Assembly (NCBI GenBank): GCA_951640165.1
Contig: OX621250.1
Location: 930,001 to 994,000 of the forward strand
Direction of reading: 5' to 3'
Length of the DNA stretch: 64,000 nucleotides
Origin: Pseudoips prasinana
Taxonomy: Eukaryota; Arthropoda; Insecta; Lepidoptera; Nolidae
The position numbers were made by a program, and so were the translations under genes. Under the pieces are notes generated by a model. That model did no database searches. It was not told the origin of the DNA and saw only the letters and a list, made by a program, of their open reading frames with translations. Below, one piece after another: positions 1 to 10,005 of the stretch; within the stretch, counting starts at the first letter, position 1, and the number at the start of each line of letters is the position of its first letter.

Positions 1-895
1 GCTTTTTCCTCCGAGAGTTGCCGGTGATGCTTTGTCAAAGTTTGGGAATACATTAGCTTTGCCGAGCGACAGCCCTGATAAATTCAACTCGACAACGTTC
101 CACGGGTACCCCGAAACTTTACGTAAATATCTCAATACCTTACATCCATTGCAGCTTTATAAGGTTTAAACAAAAAAAAATTAGGCATAAACGAGCGATG
201 GTTGATCAAAATTTGTTTCTAACGTAACCCTTTCAAACGGAAATTGGTGAGTGTAATTCGAGTTTTCGTTGCTTTGACACCGGACTCCGAAAGGGACTGT
301 CTCCCTGTAATTGTGGATCGGGAGTTAAATTAAATCGCTCAAAGAAACGCTCTAGTCAGGTAGACGCTACAGTTAGGGTCGCATGAAAAATTCAGTAGTT
401 GCCAAGTTATTTTTTGTCGTGTTGTTTTAATGGATACGGCCTTTGCTGTTCTGTTTATAGGGTTAGAATTAAGATTCTTTTTGAAATTATATGACAGTTG
501 AGGCAGTGAGGCACTAATATTACAACGGGATAATATTTGATATTATAATAGAAAGAACTTTGTGTTTTATTAATAAACAAAACAATATACCTAACGTGAA
601 GTAAATAAATTCTACCTATCAGTGCGTTCATATTTTAAGTCATGCTAATATATGTACTTCTTCTGAATGTCTGGGTGCTTCATAAACGCAGAGTCTAAAC
701 CACTTAGGCCACGACGGTTTTTCTGTTGTAAACTTGTAAATATATTTACATATCAGGAACATATGTGCATGTTCATACCCAAGTGCTGAATAAATTTCAT
801 TATTTTATTTCATAATAACGTAAGTAATTTTTATCTTAGGAAATTGTATCGTGCTGAACTTAGTACAATTAATTGCCTCCTCTTCACAATTAACT
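1..895. other. Unrecognised AT-rich sequence
   Basis: No long open frame, tRNA-like box pair or repeat shared with the rest of the window was seen. It may be host intergenic DNA or an old repeat with no second copy here. Confidence 0.4.
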
Positions 896-1210
896 GCCTC
901 ATTGGTCTAGTGGTAGCGTGTTCAATAGCAGATAATGAGGTCCTAGGTTCAAATCCCGAGTCGGGTCCAAAAGTGATTTTGGGATTCTTCTGTTAGGTAA
1001 TGAAATTTCTCAGTTTCTACCCGGAGTGTGGGCGTCAGCGGTATTAAGAAGAAGTAAGGCTGTCGATTCTGTATCTGACCTCTTTCCGGTGGTGTATCTA
1101 GTCGTCCCATCGGATCATGAGATTGATGGAATAGAAATTGCCCCCGTGGAAATGGCTACACTCCATTGAGACTAGCGGCCATTGCCATGTAAATTCGACC
1201 AGTAGGATAT
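896..1210 (+). mobile_element. SINE S3, near full length
   Basis: The tRNA-like head has an A box (TGGTCTAGTGG, from 904) and a B box (GGTTCAAATCC, near 946). It is followed by a body with GACCTCTTTCCGGTGGTG and TAGTCGTCCCATCGGATC. The same body recurs at 54576-54870 and, inverted, at 9719-10005. This is a nonautonomous element transcribed by RNA polymerase III and mobilised by a LINE. Confidence 0.7.
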
Positions 1211-1574
1211 TAATTGAATTCTTATCTATTTGTACTTTCCATAAATAAAACATAAATAGCGCGATTCATGATGTGAATGTGAACAGCGGCGTTAAACAAT
1301 GCGCGTATCGCTAATCGCGGCGATCTGTTTGACGTATCGCCGGCAGCAAACATATTGCGCCGCGTTTTAATTACACTACAAACAGGACGCCGCGCCGCAC
1401 TGTGGACACGAACCATTCTAGTAATTGGCACTCAGAGCCAGTTGCCCTCGCTTGACTGTAAGTGATTTGCAAAGTTAAGCACTTAGCCACGCGGTTCAAA
1501 GATGGGTCGAATAATTTCTGAGTACAGACGGCTCGGTGTCAGCAAGCTACCCGCCACTACTGAGCAGTCTGGCA
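1211..1574. other. Unrecognised; includes a CpG-rich stretch
   Basis: Between about 1265 and 1415 the sequence is clearly richer in CG dinucleotides than its surroundings (clusters of GCGCG, CGCGGCG, CGCCGCGCCGC). No repeat copy was found elsewhere in the window and no convincing coding frame. It could be unique host DNA. Confidence 0.35.
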
Positions 1575-1745
1575 CTGCTCGGTAGTACTGTCTTAGTTTA
1601 GGGTGGTGATGAATGGGAGCCTTGACGGAATAGAGTCGTGTAAGTGGGCTATGATCTTAGTTGTCGGTCGTATTAATTAGAAAGCAGTTGTTAAGCCATA
1701 TCATAAGTCAACTCTGGGCTTAAACAACTACTCCTAGGTGGCCTA
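1575..1745 (-). repeat. Degenerate repeat P fragment
   Basis: It carries AGTTGTTAAGCCATATCA and TTAAACAACTACTCCTAGG, a diverged inverted match to repeat P copies such as 46793-47035 and 53152-53395. It is old and partial. Confidence 0.4.
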
Positions 1746-1777
1746 TGGTGGCCACTAGAATAAAATAGCTTCACGGT

Positions 1778-2020
1778 CACCGTAGCCTAGTTGGTAGTGC
1801 TCCTGCCTACGAAGCTGGTGGTCCTGAGTTCGAATCCCAGTAAGTGCAAATATTTGTGTGATGAGCACGAATATTTGTTTCTGAGTCATGGATGTTTTCT
1901 ATGGATATAAGTATTTATGTATCTATATAAGTATGTATATCGTAGCCTGGTACCCATAGTACAAGCTTTGCTTAGTTTGGGGCTAGGATGATCTGTGTCC
2001 CGAGATATTATTATTATTAT
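1778..2020 (+). mobile_element. SINE S1, full length
   Basis: The tRNA-like head contains GTAGCCTAGTTGGTAGTGC (A box) and GAGTTCGAATCCC (B box). The body has ATTTGTGTGATGAGCACGAA, the motif TCTATATAAGTATGTAT, then CAAGCTTTGCTTAGTTTGGG and a (TTA)n tail. A close second copy lies at 30746-30990. Confidence 0.8.
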
Positions 2021-2135
2021 AATGTAGGTAACATTGGTTGTTAAAGTACATTGTGAAGAATCTTTGTACATTCTGCATTAATATATTATGAAAATTAATT
2101 ATAGCAAGAGAGATATAATATAATCATTTATTTAT

Positions 2136-2416
2136 ATTTCCTTATCAGCTAAGAGAGGTGGCATAGCATTCATTCGCTCGAAGAGCGGCCCTTAGTAATA
2201 ACATTAATAGTTTTAGTGTTGTGTTTCCGAGTGTGAGTAATGTCGCCAGAGCTCATTGAGGTGGAGGGAAGGGTCAGCAACACTTGTTTGCTGACTCTAA
2301 AAGGCCGGCAACGCACCCGCGACTCCTCTGGTGCTGCGAGTGTCGATGGGCGGCGGTGATCACCTACCATCAGGTGACCCACTTGCTCGTTTGTCGCCCT
2401 GTGATATATAAAGAAA
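2136..2416 (+). mobile_element. Interspersed repeat T (lepidopteran SINE/LINE-tail type)
   Basis: It contains AAAGGCCGGCAACGCACCCG followed by GGGCGGCGGTGATCACC and TACCATCAGGTGACCCAC. I recognise this arrangement as a very common lepidopteran interspersed repeat. A short minus-strand piece (CACCTGATGGTACGTGATCC) lies at 22733-22765. There is no coding content. Confidence 0.65.
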
Positions 2417-3074
2417 GCTTAAGAGTATTCTTGCACTGAATAGTAGTACCTACTTTTCAGCTACCAGTGCTGGGAGGTATTTTTTAAACCTTTCCAATGT
2501 ATTCAAAATTATGTAATACAAATCATAAATTTAAATTTCTAGCTGTTCGTACCTAAACTTACTATTATATTGTTAACTTGTAATACACTGGGATGGTATG
2601 AAAATTACCAAGAATATTAAAGTCATTATGAAGAACCGTTTTCATTTTATACCTACATCTCTAATAAAATAGAAATATATCCACCAGGCCAAACCATCAA
2701 AACAAATAAAATGGGCAATAGTCTCCTCAAAACTTAATTAATTAACATTTAGTCTCCGCTATTAGTCACACCGCTTTGTCGCTTCCGACTACTCGAGGCG
2801 CCGACGCACCACACCGCGACTTGACGCGCGACAAATGAAGTCATTGACACTGGACTGGGGTCAATTAATTCTCAAGATACATGGTCTTCGGAACGGGTAA
2901 TACTCCGGGGGTAACTAAGTGGCTACATTTATTATGAAACAGAAGGGCAGATAGAAAAATGGCATTAGAGTTTATGTTAGTTACAATGTATGATAAAAAT
3001 AATTACAATAAAACAGATTTTGGATTGGATTTTTGCTGTGTAGCTGACATCAAAGCATATCACAGAGGAAATAT
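2417..3074. other. Unrecognised sequence
   Basis: AT-rich, with a short CG-rich patch at about 2785-2835. No gene or repeat match was seen. Confidence 0.35.
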
Positions 3075-3268
3075 GTCCCAGAGATTGGGCAACAGCGACT
3101 CTCTGTGTGTCATGACCATCATACTGCGATCGCCAACCCGTCTGCCAAGCTTGGCGATTATCGCATAGCCCTTCAAATGATGGACACAACTCTATTGTGG
3201 AAATGTTTTGACGAGGCCTTTGTTCAACAGTAGACATCATACTGCTGACATGATAATGATAATGTAGT
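3075..3268 (+). mobile_element. Repeat K, decayed LINE 3' end
   Basis: It contains ACTGCGATCGCCAACCCG, CTTGGCGATTATCGCATA and GAGGCCTTTGTTCAACAGTA followed by a TGATAATGATAATG tail. The same order recurs at 32245-32580 and inverted at 43965-44215. In the better copy at 33437-33530 it encodes the last residues of a LINE reverse-transcriptase polyprotein. Confidence 0.6.
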
Positions 3269-3317
3269 GTCAACCCGTCAAAACTGTTTACACACCATAA
3301 ACATGCTGTCTATATAA

Positions 3318-3358
3318 ATATTTGTTGTTGGCGTGGTTGGCAAATGCTTGCTTTTCAT
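3318..3358 (+). mobile_element. SINE S2 head fragment fused to LINE sequence
   Basis: GGCGTGGTTGGCAAATGCTT and CTTTTCAT are the first bases of S2 (compare 36108 and 48862). The match stops abruptly where LINE coding sequence starts, so this is a chimeric junction or template switch. Confidence 0.5.
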
Positions 3359-3529
3359 ACTACCCGTCTCCACAAAATAAGTAACTCTTTTATGGGGCAA
3401 TGTATAAGATTCTATAACAAACTTCCCAATGATATTAGGGAATTGTCTACGAATAAGTTTAAAAGAATTATTAAAGCCAAATTGTGTAGCAGGGCATATT
3501 ACAAAGTTGTTCTGAGTCAACACACATGA
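3359..3529 (+). pseudogene. C-terminal fragment of a non-LTR retrotransposon ORF2
   Basis: Translation ends with a segment of the type FYNKLPNDIREL, then KFKRIIKAKL and RAYYKV before the stop at 3527. This matches the extreme C-terminus of Jockey/CR1-like LINE ORF2 proteins. These proteins nick the target DNA and reverse-transcribe their own RNA in the nucleus. Only about 55 residues remain and no endonuclease or catalytic reverse-transcriptase motif is present. The 5' side is truncated against a SINE S2 head, so the first methionine of the open frame belongs to the SINE. The 3' side runs into a (CATA)n tract and repeat U. It is a dead-on-arrival 5'-truncated copy; assignment to LINE is fairly sure, the clade is not. 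Confidence 0.6.
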
Positions 3530-3537
3530 TTGTAATT

Positions 3538-3645
3538 AATACATACATACATACATAGACTCACGCCTGTTTCCCAGAGGGGTAGGCAGAGACAACGGAT
3601 TTCCATTTGTCACGATCTTTGCACACGTCTTTTGCCTCGATTTGT
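3538..3645 (+). repeat. (CATA)n tract plus repeat U
   Basis: ACATACATACATACATA at 3540-3557 is followed by CACGCCTGTTTCCCAGAGG and GACAACGGATTTCCATTTG. The latter block recurs at 41060-41165 and inverted at 52636-52682. Confidence 0.6.
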
Positions 3646-3649
3646 AATT

Positions 3650-3800
3650 AATCTTAAGTATATTTTATTTTAAGGAGTCCTACTGAGTTTTCTGGCAGTG
3701 TTTCTCAAATTTCAGTAGCTGCCACGTCATGCACTGCACGGTAGGGTAAAAAAAATTACGATTCCACATAAATGTAAATTTTTTACGGAATTTTGTTTTT
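3650..3800 (+). mobile_element. Repeat Q, LINE 3' UTR-like
   Basis: GAGTTTTCTGGCAGTGTTTC, AGTAGCTGCCACGTCATG and GCACGGTAGGGTAAAA recur in inverted orientation at 29752-29870. That copy ends in a TTTTTGATTTTGATT tail on the minus strand, typical of insect LINE 3' ends. Confidence 0.55.
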
Positions 3801-3814
3801 TTTTTTTTTGGTTT

Positions 3815-4012
3815 TTCACGCCGGAGGTCGTGGGTTCGATTCCCACCCAGGACAGATATTTGTGTACATGTACATGTGTGTTGGGCTTGAGTCTGGATGT
3901 AATTATTTATATAAGTATGTATTTACAAAAATCTGGTTTCCATAGTACAAGCTCCGCTTAATTTGGGTTCAGATAACCGTGTGTAAATAATATCCCAGGA
4001 TATTATACTGTA
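3815..4012 (+). mobile_element. SINE S2, 5'-shortened
   Basis: The B-box region GTGGGTTCGATTCCCACCCA is followed by the S2 body (GGTTTCCATAGTACAAGCTC, CCGTGTGTAAATAATATCCC). The A-box part is replaced by a T-rich run at 3797-3810. Confidence 0.7.
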
Positions 4013-5065
4013 TAGATTTAATTATAGTTTAACTGCCCAAACGTGTATGCTTTTTAGTTTTTTTTTTTGAGGAGGTAGACCAGTTTACGCATTGGCCACT
4101 TTGGTCTTTGTAATACCAACACACGAATGAATGAGTTTTGTAAACTCAAACTCATTTATACGTATCCGTATCTGTATCTTGAAATGAGTCTAAAATAAAC
4201 ACCAAGCGAATATTCGCATGGAACATTCAATATTGGCGAAAAAGAAACAAGTCATTACCCATAAAGTTAATGTGTTTCCATTTCTCATGTTTATAAAACA
4301 TCGGCATCCACCAATTGAGTTCGTTCAATATGTTTATGTTAATTTCCGTCTTTCACGTAAGTTTTAATTGGGAATGTTCTTGGAAACGTAAGGCGAGACA
4401 CATTAATTTGATATTAATGTTTCACTCAGTGATTTCTCAGTCGTGTTGAAGCTTAAATATCGTTTAAGATAATGTAAATGTGTTCACCGCTTAAATTGCT
4501 TCTTTGGAATCGTTAATGGACCACGATGATCTGTTGAAGAAGTTATATTTATGAGTTAATAGACGACTGTAACGGTGTAAAAATGAAGATGAAATAAAAT
4601 TTACATGTCGAAACGTATTCACAGAAATATTCTATGTATCAACGCGACATCTTTTGTTTATACACACACACATATACACATACAAACACACACATAAGTG
4701 TAAATAAATGGGTTGTTTTTAGTTTTTATGTGCTTTGTGTCTATTAATTGCATGTTTGTAAAGGTACGGAGGTCATCAATATAAAGTCCCCAACTATAAC
4801 ATGTGTTGTAATGCTATAAAACTAAACAAAAAGCTTCGGTAATCTTTTGGTAATATTGTGAATAGCTAAGCGTGGGGCGGTTATAAAATCGGGGCAGTGT
4901 AGATAATAATTTTATGGTGATGTTCTTTTTATGGCTTGATTTATATCTAGGAGGGGACCGCGGACATCAGTTGATGACTATATGATTGATGATGATAATT
5001 ACTATATCAGGTTAGGATAATATTTTAGAATAATATGTTTGTATAATATCTTATTTTTGGGTTGT
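4013..5065. other. Unrecognised AT-rich sequence with a (CA)n tract
   Basis: A CA-rich microsatellite lies at about 4663-4696 (ACACACACACATATACACA and onward). No gene or repeat copy was recognised in the rest. Confidence 0.4.
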
Positions 5066-5990
5066 AATTAATGTTTAATGTTTAATGTTTATTGTTCAAA
5101 AAACTTAAGCCTAAGTTACAAAATATTTTAACAGGCTAATTTAGGTCAGATTAAATGGTAGTCATCTGTAGCCGAACTAGGCAGAGCCTGTATTTCGGCT
5201 ATCAGCGCCCAACCCCTCGAGTATTGTACATTTATTTAAGCCATTTACATAATATCATAATTATATGTTACATGTTATATCCTGAATATAATCAAATTAA
5301 TAATTTGTAATGTATTTTCTTACAATGCAAAAGGAATTAAAAGAAAAGTAAAACATAATAAAAACGTTTGTGTAGTGTTTGCGTGCAGGTCCTCTTATTT
5401 GTGTGGGATGAGAATGTATGTGACTGGTGTGTAAGAGGTTGTGTGTGGTGTTGTGTGTGATATTGTGTAGTGTTATGTTTTGTGTAGTAATGTGAGTGAG
5501 CATGTGGGCGTTTGTGTGAGTGTGTGTGTTTTATAAGAAATGTATGTACTATCGTATTGCTTAGGTTTTTTAGGATGTTATTTGCAGTAGGAGTTCAGTC
5601 TGTTCATAGGTAAGACTTTTCAGGTATTCGGTAAGTTTCTTCTTACATTGTATTTTTGTTAATGGGTATATGTTTAGAATTCTGTTCAACCTATTGTAAA
5701 GTAATGGTCCAATGGAGTGGGCAAATCGTTGACAAAATGTAGTGTTAGACAGCTTAGTTCTCTCGCATACTATGTCTTTTCTTCGTTTTTGTAGGAGTAA
5801 TGGTGTGTAACTTAACTTACTGTGTTGTAGGAGGACAACGCTTAACATGTATAATTGTCTCACGGTCAAAACCTCCCATTTTTCATATAATGTTGTTGTA
5901 GAGAATCTAATGGGCTTGAACGTAGCGACTTTCAGTACTGCACGCTGCTGCAATTATGTTGTAGTAGTCGCTAATTGCTCGAAGTTCATC
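5066..5990 (-). mobile_element. 5'-truncated LINE with CA-rich 3' UTR
   Basis: On the minus strand, a coding segment (5570-5953) is followed by a CA-rich 3' UTR (5380-5530; GT-rich on the plus strand). It ends near 5068 in AATAAACATTAAACATTAAA, a tandem CATTAAA tail instead of poly(A). A related LINE at 41991-42570 has the same layout. Confidence 0.6.
5570..5953 (-). pseudogene. C-terminal part of LINE ORF2 reverse transcriptase
   Basis: About 125 residues are open. They contain VLTVRQLYMLSVVLL, a basic stretch KRRKDIVCERTKLS, then FAHSIGPLLYNRLN and a Lys-rich end with a final LTYEQTELLLQ. This is the connection region downstream of the reverse-transcriptase palm in CR1/Jockey-like LINEs, ending at the natural stop. 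No endonuclease or FADD-type palm motif is present, so the copy is 5'-truncated by most of its length. The ATG at 5953 falls inside family sequence and is not a real start. The fragment at 42307-42564 aligns with its end (LYNRVN, LTYEENEALLE), which confirms that both are LINE products. No function is expected. Confidence 0.65.
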
Positions 5991-6211
5991 TTAATTAATT
6001 TCAATATTATGTTTGAGTGTTGTTAAGGTTCTATATTGTCAAGGACTACTAAAGACGTAATAAAAGACAAATAATATTAATATCTTCAGTTTCACCATGG
6101 TTATGTTAGTGTGTGAAACGCAGTAGTAAGTGTTAAATTTAATTTATTTTTAATTGGTATTATTTAAATTTATTGGTAGTCTCTCCCTCTTTACATAAAC
6201 TTCAATACTCT
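5991..6211. other. Unrecognised AT-rich sequence
   Basis: No feature was recognised. Confidence 0.35.
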
Positions 6212-6334
6212 CATTTAAAAACGAAGTCTAAAGTTAAATTGCAGTTGAACTATGGATCAAGCAATCTCATTGGATGGTTTTCGACTAAACCAAGGATCAA
6301 CTGCAGTTTAACTTTACACTTCGTTTTTAAATAA
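6212..6334. repeat. Foldback element, about 45-bp arms
   Basis: The left arm (ATTTAAAAACGAAGTCTAAA, then AATTGCAGTTGAACTATGGA) is the imperfect reverse complement of the right arm (GGATCAACTGCAGTTTAACT, then ACACTTCGTTTTTAAAT). The short spacer is at about 6262-6290. It is probably a small MITE with no second copy in the window. Confidence 0.6.
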
Positions 6335-6606
6335 GGGTGCAAATGTGCCAAATTTGAAATTCCCCCGTACGTGTTATTTTCGTAACAACAAAGATTTTGT
6401 TTCACTTATTAATATAATTATGATTTACAAGGCAAATTTAGTTATCTATTTACTATGTACTTCACATTATATGTGTGAGATAGGTTATTTAATAATTATG
6501 TATTATGTACTTAATAAATAAATACCTTGGGACAAATTTCTAACTGCCATTTGATCCATAACTGACAGATGTAGTACTATGATACAATGCAACTGATAAA
6601 TATAGG
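6335..6606. other. Unrecognised AT-rich sequence
   Basis: No gene or repeat copy was recognised. Confidence 0.35.
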
Positions 6607-6608
6607 TA

Positions 6609-6748
6609 CAGACGCCAGCACCTCCAGCTACCCCATCTGTCAAATTTCTTTTATAGATTTTCAACTTTATCCTTGAAGCATAAGGTTCACTTTCATTTGG
6701 GAAATTTGAAATTTGACAGATTCGGGTAGCTTGATGTGCTGGCGTCTG
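6609..6748. mobile_element. MITE M, copy 1
   Basis: The ends are CAGACGCCAGCACC and GTGCTGGCGTCTG with TA on both sides (6607-6608 and 6749-6750). Each arm carries the family subterminal block around ATCTGTCAAATTTC. It is noncoding. Confidence 0.8.
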
Positions 6749-6780
6749 TACATAAATATTTCGAATATTATTGGTAAATT

Positions 6781-6905
6781 AAACCCGGACTCAGAACAAA
6801 TAATCGTGCTCATTACACGAAGATTTGTCCAGGGATAGAATCGAACCCACGATCTCGGACTTAGAAGTCAGGGGCGCCAACCTTTAGACTAACAGCCTAG
6901 TCAAA
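6781..6905 (-). mobile_element. tRNA-headed SINE fragment
   Basis: On the minus strand it has an S2/S5-like B box (GTGGGTTCGATTCTATCC) followed by ACAAATCTTCGTGTAATGAG and a TGTTCTGAGTCCGGG segment. It is diverged. Confidence 0.5.
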
Positions 6906-6946
6906 GTAGACATAAAATTCTATAGTAATCTATTTCAATGGTAACT

Positions 6947-7155
6947 GCACTTAAAAAATAATTATAATTATTTAATTATGGTAGCAGCTAAGACAGTCGC
7001 CTCGCCTATACGAGTCCCGCGCCGGATAACTATTTGTGGGACCCATACATAGTTGTTCTGAGTCTGGATGTAATTTGTGTCCGTTTATTATATGTTTGTA
7101 AAGCACCCCGCGACACAGGGATTAGATTTCGTAATGCGGCCGTAGTCTTTTAAAA
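6947..7155 (+). mobile_element. SINE S4
   Basis: The head has AGACAGTCGCCTCGCCTA and a decayed B box. It is followed by TATATGTTTGTAAAGCACCC and CGCGACACAGGGATTAGATT. It matches 63043-63187 and, inverted, 35900-36090. Confidence 0.65.
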
Positions 7156-7732
7156 AAAATAATAACTAAGTCACAAATTGTCTTTAACAATAATAAAGAT
7201 ATTTAAACTTTAAATATGTATACTAAATATTCAGCAGAACATTACTATATAATATGTTACAAGGAACATCATTAAATTACTTAGACTTTACAAAAATATT
7301 AACTTTAAAAAAAGAATATTATTTTATATTCGTAAGTTATTTTTTTTATAAGTTAATCTTATTTGTATCACCCAATTCTTAAAACTATAAAATAAAAAAT
7401 CTACCTCATTTGAAAGTTTGCCAAATGGGATACTGTTAGTTTCAGTTCTCACGCCATACCTACATTTATAGGCTTTTGCAGAAGGTGTAAAGGGCCAACT
7501 ACAACCAACTAATTTCTACTTTATATCCGGGGATTAAAGAACAAAATGACTTCACTTAACTTATAGCTATGTAATGTCTTTGGTACATTATTCAGACTAG
7601 ACACGTGATTGCGCGCATTGTTGCGTCTGATTGATTGATCACCCGTGAGTGGCTTCACATTAGCCGATACGACGCTGTTTTCAGGGAGTGAAAAATTGTA
7701 TTACTTGGTTGATGGTGTTTCTTTCCTAAAAA
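7156..7732. other. Unrecognised AT-rich sequence
   Basis: No gene or repeat copy was recognised. A short CGTGAGTGG patch near 7640 is the only GC-richer piece. Confidence 0.35.
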
Positions 7733-8018
7733 ATCGGCCAAGTGCGAGTCGGCTCGCCCATGAAGGGTTCCGTAGCAGCAAGTATTTCAGTTGATTAAAT
7801 GAAAGTTAAATTGGGTATACGATTTATGACGTATTAAAAAAAAACTACTTACTAGATCTCGTTCAAACCAATTTTCGTTCTTAGTTTACATAGTCATGTG
7901 TATCATATATTTTTTTTAGTTATATAATTTCTTATTTTAGAAGTTACGGGGGGTTTCAACAGTACAGCTCTTATAGTTCCGGAAAAAAGTGGCTGTGACA
8001 TACGGACGGTTTCGTACT
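7733..8018 (+). mobile_element. Repeat G, internally deleted copy
   Basis: It begins GGCCAAGTGCGAGTCGGCTC and CATGAAGGGTTCCGTAGC. It then jumps at about 7947 from AGAAGTTACGGGG to GTTTCAACAGTACAGCTC. The full-length copy at 44693-45277 has about 250 more bases between these blocks. Confidence 0.6.
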
Positions 8019-8107
8019 TCACACGATAGTTGTAACGCGTACTCAATATTGTTCACTTATTACTCTTATATTACTTATGCACTATCCGTATAGGACCTGA
8101 CCAAACA

Positions 8108-8284
8108 TCTCACTAATATTATAAAGGCGAAAGTGTGTGAGTGTGTTTGTTTGTTACTTCTTCACGTCTAAACTGCTATAGCGATTTTAATACAATTTGG
8201 TATGGAGCTAGCTGACACCCTGGATTAACACATAGGCTATAATTTGTAAAGTTTAACGCGGGTAAAACCGCAGGGCACAGCTAG
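8108..8284 (+). mobile_element. Small nonautonomous Helitron
   Basis: The element starts TCTCACTAATATTATAAAGG and ends CACAGCTAG. A short hairpin (GCGG-GTAAAA-CCGC, 8258-8271) lies about nine bases before the terminal CTAG. It sits between an A (8107) and a T (8285), as Helitrons do, with no target duplication. It is 177 bp with no coding content, so it would need Rep/helicase supplied elsewhere. Related pieces lie at 14893-15005 and 52129-52284. Confidence 0.7.
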
Positions 8285-8565
8285 TAATAAATAAATTCGT
8301 CGTGACTTATATGTTATTATGTAACGATTATTAATGGTACCGAAATTACACAATGCAATTTATTCATGTTTAAGTACTAGTTTTGTATGATTTGCCGTTG
8401 TATAGTGTTTACAACTTTATTATTTATATTCAACCAAATGAAACAGATTCTCAAAAGTTTAAGATTCTATAGTAATAAATGAAGATAAAATGTTAGTTTA
8501 CTCTCTCGAATTCCCTAGAGCAGACTTTTTTTAAATACAAGGCAGTAGGTATTTGTAAGTTGAAT
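8285..8565. other. Unrecognised AT-rich sequence
   Basis: No feature was recognised. Confidence 0.35.
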
Positions 8566-8680
8566 TTCATCATCAGCGTGATAACGTCCACTGCTGGACA
8601 TAGGCCTCCACCAAAGGTTCTGTAGCGTTGTAGCGTTGCCATTAAGGGTGCCGTATTTGCCGTGGTCACCGCGGTTGGCA
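8566..8680 (-). mobile_element. Repeat K, LINE 3' end
   Basis: ATCATCAGCGTGATAACG and TCCACTGCTGGACATAGGCC form the K signature, so the element reads on the minus strand. It is truncated after about 115 bases. Confidence 0.6.
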
Positions 8681-9570
8681 TGCGAGTTGGCAGCCGCAGT
8701 TAGGTGGTAGTTGAAACACAGGAGGCGCTGCTGCTCGACTACCTAGTGTATCCCTTAGTCGCATTTTACGTCACCCACGGGATGGTATGGGGTGGTCCTA
8801 TTCTTGTTTAGTTGGGAACTACAACTACTATTGTTATATGAACATTTTATTGAACCATTATTAGCCCCATACCGACGTATTTATCACTTTCCTTAATGCA
8901 TTTAAGACTGGATATAATATATTCTAAGGCAATATTAATATCTGCCACGACGATGCTTGCTCATTTATGTGAATAAACCAGTAGAAGTTATGTCTTTTAA
9001 AATCAATAAAAGCTCTCGGCAGCAAGGATTTCTTTTAACTTTAATCTCATGTAATATTCCTAGACTTGCAAGGATTACAGGTTCAATCAAATAGACAGGG
9101 TACATACTCGAATATCACATAAACAATCACCCCTTTCTAGAAAAGTTTATGGCGGTTTTGTGGTATCATCGTGACGTCGTGTCCGTGTCGTTACCGTGCC
9201 ATCTAACAAAAACCAGCCTATTTGTTCATTACCGTTCCCTGATCGATGGCTCAAAGAACATACATCATTTTTGTCACAAGATTTTACCTAAAAGGGTAAA
9301 ATGGGGTAACAATGGCATAGTAACGGGGTAAATTGGTTTATTGTGTGATGTTTTTATACTGTGGGGGAAATTTAACGACAGTGGAATTTTTACAGGGTTG
9401 TGTACCGTTAAATTTACCAGCGGAAAATTGGCTTCAATTTATCAGTTATCAATTTATATTTAACACAATCTGGTCGATTCGATTGTCCTGGGTCTTGTTG
9501 GATCGCGCGCCGTCCCATCGAGTTAGGAGAGTTTCCAGTGCACTCTCTATTTCCTAATAAATGTTACTGT
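8681..9570. other. Unrecognised sequence
   Basis: Several short open frames near 9149-9557 show no family resemblance and no codon pattern that convinces me. The repeated GGGGTAAA/GGGTAAA motifs at 9290-9330 are a minor local repetition. Confidence 0.35.
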
Positions 9571-9650
9571 CGAGGTGGTTCAGCGGTAGCATGTTAAATA
9601 GTAAATGAGTCCTTGGTTGTAATCCCAAGTTTATTTTTATCCATCATCTA
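9571..9650 (+). mobile_element. SINE S3 head fragment
   Basis: GAGGTGGTTCAGCGGTAGC and TTGTAATCCCAAG are diverged A and B boxes of the S3 head. The body is missing. Confidence 0.45.
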
Positions 9651-9718
9651 GAGATTATTAGTGAAAAAAATGCTTACACCTTCTTGCGCTATAATAATAA
9701 TAATAAAGTTCTAATAAT

Positions 9719-10005
9719 GGCCTCGTAGCCGAATTATGGCCATAGCGCCCAGTCTCAATGGAGACGAGCAATATGCGCGGGACATATTATAGTTCGACTA
9801 GCGACACGACCGGAAAGAGGTCAGGTACAGGACCAACGGATTTACGTGCTCTCCGTTATAATACCGCAAACTCTAGAGTTCGGGCTGATACTGAGAAATT
9901 TTTGTTTTAGAGAAAAAATCCAATATCAATTTTTTCCCGGGATTTGTCCCAGGATCTCTATCGCTGCAGGTGAGCTACTGCGAGACCAATGGGGCAGTCA
10001 GAACG
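9719..10005 (-). mobile_element. SINE S3, nearly full length
   Basis: The inverted S3 order is body first (CTCAATGGAGACGAGCAA, ACCGGAAAGAGGTCAGG, GTGCTCTCCG) and then the decayed head ending CAATGGGGCAGTC. It pairs with 896-1210. Confidence 0.6.

Noticed and set aside
2977..3273. 98-codon minus-strand open frame
   Set aside because: It runs antisense through repeat K (CGATCGCCAACCCG, TGGCGATTATCGC) and has no family resemblance; the frame is a by-product of the repeat.
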